A DNA stretch of 64,000 nt from Chrysomallon squamiferum (lineage: Eukaryota; Mollusca; Gastropoda; Neomphalida; Peltospiridae), in assembly GCA_012295275.1 (NCBI GenBank), contig CM022666.1, positions 886,001-950,000 on the forward strand, written 5' to 3'. The notes below the pieces were generated by a model, which was given only the letters and a program-made list of their open reading frames with translations, did no database searches and was not told the origin of the DNA. The number at the start of each line of letters is the position of its first letter. Position 1 is the stretch's first letter. This document shows positions 57,545 to 64,000 of this stretch, piece after piece. Position numbers and translations under genes: made by a program.

Positions 57545-57712
57545 AAGATCGCATACAGTTCAGCCTTTTGATTGAACCAGTGATGGGACGTCGACTGGAA
57601 TGTGAAATAAACCAACATGCACATGGATGAGGATTTGATCCTCTGATCCTGGTCCCAGGGTCAGCTCCTGACCACTGCAGTTCAGCTTATCATTCCCCCA
57701 CAGCCCTTAGAA
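57545..57712 (-). mobile_element. Decayed SINE, reverse orientation
   Basis: On the plus strand AACCAGTGATGGGACGTCGA, CTGGAATGTGAAATAAACCA, GGATTTGATCCTCTGATCCT and CTCCTGACCACTGCAGTTCA follow the same order as the reverse complement of the molluscan SINE. The tRNA-like head lies at the right end. The 3' tail portion is not recognisable. Confidence 0.65.
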
Positions 57713-58318
57713 AGTTGATTATTTGTTGGATGTTGTAGCTGGAGTTTGTGATTATATTTTCAGTTTCATGAATATAGACTGTCCCTGTGTGGGCTTCAGA
57801 TAGAGTAGTTTATATTCAGTATCTCCTCCCAAAAGAATATTCAGCATGAAATTTCAGTGCTTTTCCAAGTGATCTACAATGGAAATCATCATTAATTATT
57901 GCTAGCTGGATAACTATATATAACAGAACTCTATATACATGTATTTGTCACTGGTCTGTCAGTGTATCTGTCTATCTAACTATCTATCTATCTATTTATA
58001 TAGATATGCATACACCTGTACATCCATACATTCTTTCTCTTAAACAACTCCTACACACATTCATATATTATGTATATTTTTTTTCCACTTGCCAGATGCA
58101 TGTGTTAAATAGATTTACGTTGAGTGTATTTAGACAGAAATAATAACGTGTCACTCTAATGTTACATAATCTCCATGAACTAAAATAAAAATAAATGAAA
58201 ATTCTTTATGTACTCAGTAAAGATGGTTCATTTTACATTTAATTATTATGTTCATGGTGAAATGAAAACATTCAGTCATGCACACATATCACATCTTTAT
58301 ATATATATATCTATATGA

Positions 58319-58352
<34 letters not shown>

Positions 58353-58497
58353 GTATTATAAATACCAACCCAACATTAAGGGAAAAAACCCATATATTTG
58401 ACACCTGCTACAAAATCTATTGTTGTACTGATAAATGAACATTTGATCAGTAATTCTTTCATACTGTATCAGTTTAATACAGACCAGAATTTCTTGT

Positions 58498-58700
58498 CTT
58501 TTTTTTTTTTCTTCTCTCTCTCGTTCTGTCTCTGTCTCTTTTCCTGTCTCTCTCTTACACACACACATGACACACAGACATACACACACTCAATACACAT
58601 CACACCCATATACACACACACGACACACAGACACGCACACACCCACAGACACACAAGACACACATATAAACACCCACAAACATCAAACACACATACATAC
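58498..58700. repeat. T run, CT-rich tract and degenerate CA repeat
   Basis: A T run is followed by CTCTCTCTCGTTCTGTCTCT-like sequence and then about 140 bases of imperfect CACA/GACA repeats. Open frames here on both strands (histidine/threonine or cysteine/valine-rich) are artefacts. Confidence 0.9.
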
Positions 58701-59023
58701 AAATGTACACAAAGTCTTGTTATTTCATTTCATTCATGGTTGAATGATCCACATATTACTGATATACTCAATAACTTATTTGCTTTGTTTTGAACACATT
58801 TTACACACTTTAAAAAAAAAAAAAGTTATATTCTTCTACAATAATAAAATGGAAACTGCACACCAGATGTGGCCAGCTAAATATTCTGTAAAAAAAGATA
58901 TCTGCTTATGTTGTTCCAGTCACTGGATATTTCAATTAGATTGATGAAAATGGAAGATTGCAAACTGCTACTCATTCTTTTGACTGTGGGTATCAGATAG
59001 TATATATTTGTTTTCTTTCTTTT

Positions 59024-59024
<1 letters not shown>

Positions 59025-59085
<61 letters not shown>
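59025..59085. repeat. (CA)n microsatellite
   Basis: About 30 uninterrupted CA units in the CASK intron. Confidence 0.97.
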
Positions 59086-59087
<2 letters not shown>

Positions 59088-60782
59088 GCAAAAAACATGT
59101 TTGTTATATGATTTTCAAGCTGACAAATTTAATATTTCGAAAGTTTTTTCCATGGATATATAATTAAGATTTGTGTTCCTAACTGACTAGTTTAAACATT
59201 TAGCAGTAAATTGATATTTATATTTTTTTTTTAATAGTGGAAGTAGCATATATTAATGTATAAAACAGACTGATGTTTGTACATTTTATGTTGTTACAGA
59301 ATAAGAACATTATTAATAACTGAAAATGATCATGCGATGAAAACATGCTGAGAAATCTGTTACTCATTAAAGTTGATACCTTAGGAGAGATGAGTATATA
59401 TTTGTTTAATATCATGCTATAAACAGAACAAGTAATTCAAACTGACATAGAGGGAATTGAAAGTAATTAATTTTTAAAGAAAGAAAGAAAGAAAGAAAGA
59501 GAAGAAAAGAAATGAATCAAATACATGTTAAGGATAAAATAATATGGTGTAATTTCAGTTGTTTTGGTTTCTTTGTTCATAGGAGATAACTCTTGTCTAA
59601 CATGAAGAGTCACTGTGTTCAGTTATCTCCCATTAATATCTGTAGAATTCCATGTTAACATATTATCATATTCTTTTAAAATATTAGATATTTAATTTTA
59701 ATACTGAAAATTCTGCAGTAACATTTTCAAATAAATTACACATTAAAAAAGCAAAAAAAAAAAAAAAAATAAAATAAAATAAAAATTATCCTCTATAAAA
59801 ATAATCCTATCCAAAATAAAAACATTTCATTATTTTTGTTGTTTTTACAAGATCAAACAGTTGCTACAGAATGAGTGACTAAAAGAGCTACTGTATACAG
59901 GTTTTTGCTTATTACTGTGTTTTTTTTTAAATTTTATTTTAGGTTTATTTTGGTTTCACTACTGTTTTTTTCTTCATTTCTGAATACTTTTCTTATTCAT
60001 TTGTGACAGGCAATCAGACACAATATTCATTCAAAACAAATAACTTGAATTTTTGGACAGTGAGGTTTATTACAGTGTCACTGTAACATTATTAACATTC
60101 TTATAAAAAAATATTTCTTGTGACAATGAAGAAAAAAACAACTGATTAACATCACGATTGTTAAATATTATACAATTAAATACAAAGAAACACAGAAAAA
60201 AACAAACCCTATGATAACGTGTTTTTAACAATCCATTCATTTGATAACTTCAAACTATTGATTTCACTGACATCACTGATCAGTGGTGCAGTCCTTTTAG
60301 TTAATTACCTAACAATCTTCTCCAATTTGTCCTCACTGAAAACATGTGTGCTTCATTGCCAGCTCTTTTCATCTCGTCCTTGAAGCCAATTCACTTGAGC
60401 AGGACTCTAACGTTTAAAGTACAAGCTTTTGTATTTTTATCATTTTCCAGTGACGTGCAATAATTGCTCCTCTCCCACCAAACAGACACATTAAATTAAA
60501 TTAAACTTAATGATTCTGTTGACTGTGGTTAATTTGCGTTCACCCATCTCTTTGGTGACGTATGAAAGAATTGCTTGCTATTGAAGGAAATTACCTGTCC
60601 TACGTAGAAAGAGCTAAAATGTCTTGATACGCTTTAGAAAGTTGATGCGATTTCTGTGTCACCTTTGACAAGGTATGACAGTTGAGACATAATTCATTTA
60701 AATTCAGTCTTTGAAGTTCGTTTAAAGGAAGTTATTGAAGCTGTGTCAAGAAGGACAAAGTACAGCTTACCTTAATGAGCAT

Positions 60783-61575
60783 ATAAACTTTAAACTATTA
60801 AACTTGTCATCCATGATAAATCATTAAACTATTAAACTTGTCATCCATGATAAAACATTAAACTATTAAACTTGTCATCTATGATAAAACATTAAACTAT
60901 TAAACTTGTTATCTATGATAAAACATTAAACTATTAAACTTGTCATCCATGATAAAACATTAAACTATTACTTGTCATCTATGATAAAAATTCATTAAAC
61001 TAAAACATTAAACTATTGTCATCATGTATGATAAAACATTAAACTATTAAACTTGTCATCCATTAAACTATTAAACTTATCATGTATGATAAAACATTAA
61101 ACTATTAAACTTGTCATGTATGATAAAACATTAAACTATTAAACTTATCATGTATGATAAAACATTAAAATTATCAAGGTTATCGTTGATAAAACATTAA
61201 ACTATTAAACTTGTCATGTATGATAAAACATTAAACTATTACACTTATCATGTATGATAAAACATTAAACTATTAAACTTGTCATGTATGATAAAACATT
61301 AAACTATTAAACTTGTCATGTATGATAAAACATTAAACTATTAAACTTGTCATGTATGATAAAACATTAAACTATTACACTTATCATGTATGATAAAACA
61401 TTAAACTATTAAACTTGTCATGTATGATAAAACATTAAACTATTAAACTTGTCATGTATGATAAAACATTAAATTTTCAAACTTCTCATCTATGATAAAA
61501 TATTAAACTTGTCACCTACAATAAAGTATTAAACATGTCACTATGATAAAATGTTTAATTTATCATCCATGACAA
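60783..61575. repeat. 34-bp minisatellite, about 20 copies
   Basis: The unit reads CATTAAACTATTAAACTTGT followed by CATGTATGATAAAA. Copies near 61263 and 61297 are exactly 34 bases apart. Variants at the left end read CATCCATGAT; the centre and right read CATGTATGAT. Some units are truncated near 60960-61060 and 61160-61190. The last copies decay after 61480. Confidence 0.95.
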
Positions 61576-62854
61576 AGGCATTAAACTATTCAGTTGATTA
61601 AAATGAATTTCTTAACTGAAATGTCTTTTAAAATGAAACATTATTCTTTTTTCTTTTTCTTTTTTTTTCTTTTCTTTTGTTCAGTTGTTGAACATAACAT
61701 AACTTGTCAAATTAGCGAAGATGAAAAATGTAGTCTACCTGTTTCAGGTTTCAGGAATGAGAAAAACATGACAGATCCAGGAAGATGACATTTTTCATAT
61801 GATACATCATGCAATCATTGATACAGAGTGAAAAAAGAAATTGTAATGAATAAAAATGATATATGTTAGTGTCAGTAAAACCAGTTTCTTTTTAAAAATG
61901 AATCTGGACATGTAGCAGATGCAGTTATTATTTTTTATTTATTTGTCTAGATATATAAGGATATTAGTACACAAACACATATAGACCAAAAGACATACCT
62001 ACTTAGTTACCTATGTGTGTATATATCTACAAATAGGTATTTAGATTTAGATATCCAAGCATCATAGTAAACATATCACACTTCAAGTAATAATTAAAAT
62101 AAATTATTTTATACTAGTGAAATGATTGAAATCTTTGGCTATAAAAAAACCTAGAGCATAAACCATCATGTTTAGCACATCATCCATAGTTAACTGTTAC
62201 ATTTTCATAGCCCTAAAATAAACTTTAAAAAAAAAAAAAATCATTTAAGTCCTGACACAGAATCTCATCATGAAGGAGTTACCAGAAATATCTAGCATCT
62301 TCCAGATCTGCCATTCATAGTGCGAGTAGATTAATTATGACCATTGAAATGATGTCATTGTGGAACTGGATTCTGTGATTAATGCTAGCAGCTTCATGGA
62401 TTCATTGAGAAATTATTATTTTTTTATTTCTTTCTATTTTTATCTTCTACTTTTTTTTTTTTTTTTTTTTTTATCAATGGCTCATTTATGTTAAAGATAG
62501 TGTAATTGTTAGTGATTGAGATGAAGAAGGAAGGATATTTTTTTTTTTTTTAAAATTGAGGATTATTCAAAATATTTAACAGAGAATTAAGATTGTTACT
62601 TCTTTTTTTTTTTTTTTTCCGGTTAGGGTTATTATTATGGTAAAAGTCTTTGGGAGAGAAAAAAAAAAAAAAAAAAAAAAATGAATTGAGGAAGGAAAAG
62701 GATTACAAAAACAAAATTGTCCAAAACTAGGAAATAAACAAGGATGTTTAAAACTTTAGAGAATATTAATTTTGTCAGTACAAGAAAATACTTTTTGAAG
62801 CTGTTGAATTCTAAGAAAGAAAAAGTGTTTCTATTAAATAAATGATATTATTGC

Positions 62855-62940
62855 TGCTACAACAACAGTAACTACTACTGCAACCACCAACACCATCACA
62901 ACAACAACTATTACCAATATTACTACCACATTTATTAATA
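62855..62940. repeat. Degenerate ACA/ACT/ACC triplet stretch
   Basis: Triplets such as ACAACAACAGTAACTACTAC and CACCATCACAACAACAACTA fill about 80 bases in the CASK intron. There is no open frame of note. Confidence 0.7.
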
Positions 62941-64000
62941 TGATTTTAGTTGTTATATTATTCTATATTATTTAACTAACTGAAAATCACAATAATCTTC
63001 CATCTTTAAAACTTTGATAAAGATTTTTATTTAATACATATAATACTATACAAAATTTTTCTAGAGCAAGACTAGCTAAAATAATTATCTTCCATCTTTG
63101 AAGGTTTCAGAAAGATTTTTGGTCAACCTTGTAGCTTGTCTGTTTGGACATTTTCAAAGAAAGAACAATGGAAATGTTCACCCTCTTCCATCTTTGAAGC
63201 TTTCCTGCAGATCCTTCCACTTAGAAAGAGAATTAAATTATTTTCAGGAAGCTTCTTGCTGCCTTTAACCTTTCACAGTGTCACATGTTATTATTTATTT
63301 TTCAAGTTTTAAAAAATCTCACTTGACTCTAATTAATCTACAGCTTTTGTCTCTTATCCTCTGAGAAGAACCTCTTCATGCTGACTAGAAGACCATTGAC
63401 TGTCTTGTTTTTTTTGTTCCAAATTCATCTTGGATAAAGGCTGTAAAATATTTATTTTAAAAATGACTTTCAGTGCTGTTTTGTTTCTATATGTTTGTTT
63501 TGTCCATATGCTGTCCATGTGCAGAAAGAAGCATGTGGAAGGCAAGAAAATTAAAATCAAATAATAACTGTAATAATGTTTATAGTTTTTTCTGCTGCTG
63601 TTAAAATGTATTTTTTAATATTTTAATTATTTTTGAAAATTATTTACAAAACGCAAAAAGAGCATGAACGTTTTTTTTCAGAATATTACACCAGCTAAAA
63701 CACAGAGACTGCAAAAATATGACTTGAAAATATTTGTCTATCTGCTTCAGTATTTGAGAATATCCAGGAAACATCACAGCAAAGCTACGTAAAAATGCAT
63801 GGATTTTCTGACACTAAGCTTCCAAGTCAAACTTCGGTTATCAGACATCTGGTGTTTGTTGTCTGTTGTATTGTTTCAGCATATGCTTTAGATGTTAACT
63901 CTAATACCTTTTAAACTAATTAGTATAAAGAAACACAAAACAAAAAACCAAAGAAACGGAAGTGAAACAGTCTTTTTTTGTGCTACAACAACTACTACTA

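Larger units (their letters stand above)
43772..64000 (+). other. CASK first coding-exon intron (more than 20 kb, runs off the right edge)
   Basis: AT-rich sequence with several minisatellites, microsatellites, a long palindrome and SINE pieces, each listed separately. I searched by eye for the next CASK exon and other conserved coding motifs and found none. The open frames (all under about 130 codons) are repeat-derived or low-complexity. Confidence 0.65.

Noticed and set aside
58356-58793. Three overlapping open frames on both strands, up to 131 codons
   Set aside because: They run through CT- and CA-rich simple repeats with no conserved motif.
60783-61575. CRISPR array
   Set aside because: The 34-bp units abut each other without unique spacers and the host is an animal; this is a minisatellite.
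61594-61788. Candidate second CASK exon (acceptor-like T-rich tract ending TTCAG at about 61684)
   Set aside because: The downstream translation (VVEHNITCQISEDEKC) does not match the CASK kinase glycine-loop region expected next, and no proper donor with the right phase follows.

Overview
The window is strongly AT-rich animal nuclear DNA with spliced genes, GT-AG introns, many homopolymer runs, microsatellites and minisatellites. Decayed tRNA-derived SINE copies (54.35-54.6 kb, 57.55-57.71 kb, probably 49.62 kb) resemble a SINE family common in molluscs. Together with the protein sequences this points to a mollusc, possibly a gastropod; the species cannot be told from this window.

Layout, left to right. 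(1) 0.9-7.7 kb, minus strand: the first three coding exons of RAB6, a Golgi small GTPase; the rest lies off the left edge. (2) 9.18-11.42 kb, plus strand: a three-exon ankyrin-repeat gene ending in a SOCS box (ASB type, a Cullin-5 substrate receptor), head to head with RAB6. (3) 17.5-26.3 kb, minus strand: an importin-alpha gene of the KPNA3/KPNA4 class with 14 coding exons. Exon 7 carries a frameshift as sequenced. (4) 29.1-30.5 kb, plus strand: an intact four-exon emopamil-binding-protein gene (EBP, sterol delta8-delta7 isomerase). (5) 34.25-35.75 kb: a tandem EBP copy, decayed by a lost splice donor, a 5-nt deletion, a nonsense change and loss of about 150 bp upstream. (6) 28.1-28.5 kb and 36.4-36.8 kb: relics of a Gypsy-type integrase and a hAT transposase. 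(7) 40.25-64 kb, plus strand: the start of CASK, with a probable non-coding first exon near 40.3-40.47 kb, the first coding exon at 43.7 kb, and more than 20 kb of intron to the right edge. That intron holds minisatellites, a long palindrome and SINE pieces.

The genes are housekeeping or neuronal-scaffold genes that do not form a shared pathway; their proximity looks incidental apart from the RAB6/ASB head-to-head pair and the EBP duplication. I found no CRISPR array, rRNA, functional tRNA or bacterial-style operon, and no clear new multi-gene system. The observations most worth following are the importin-alpha frameshift, the decaying EBP duplicate with an unusually identical 5' end, an 85-bp array built from a SINE head, and a 54-bp-arm palindrome in the CASK intron.
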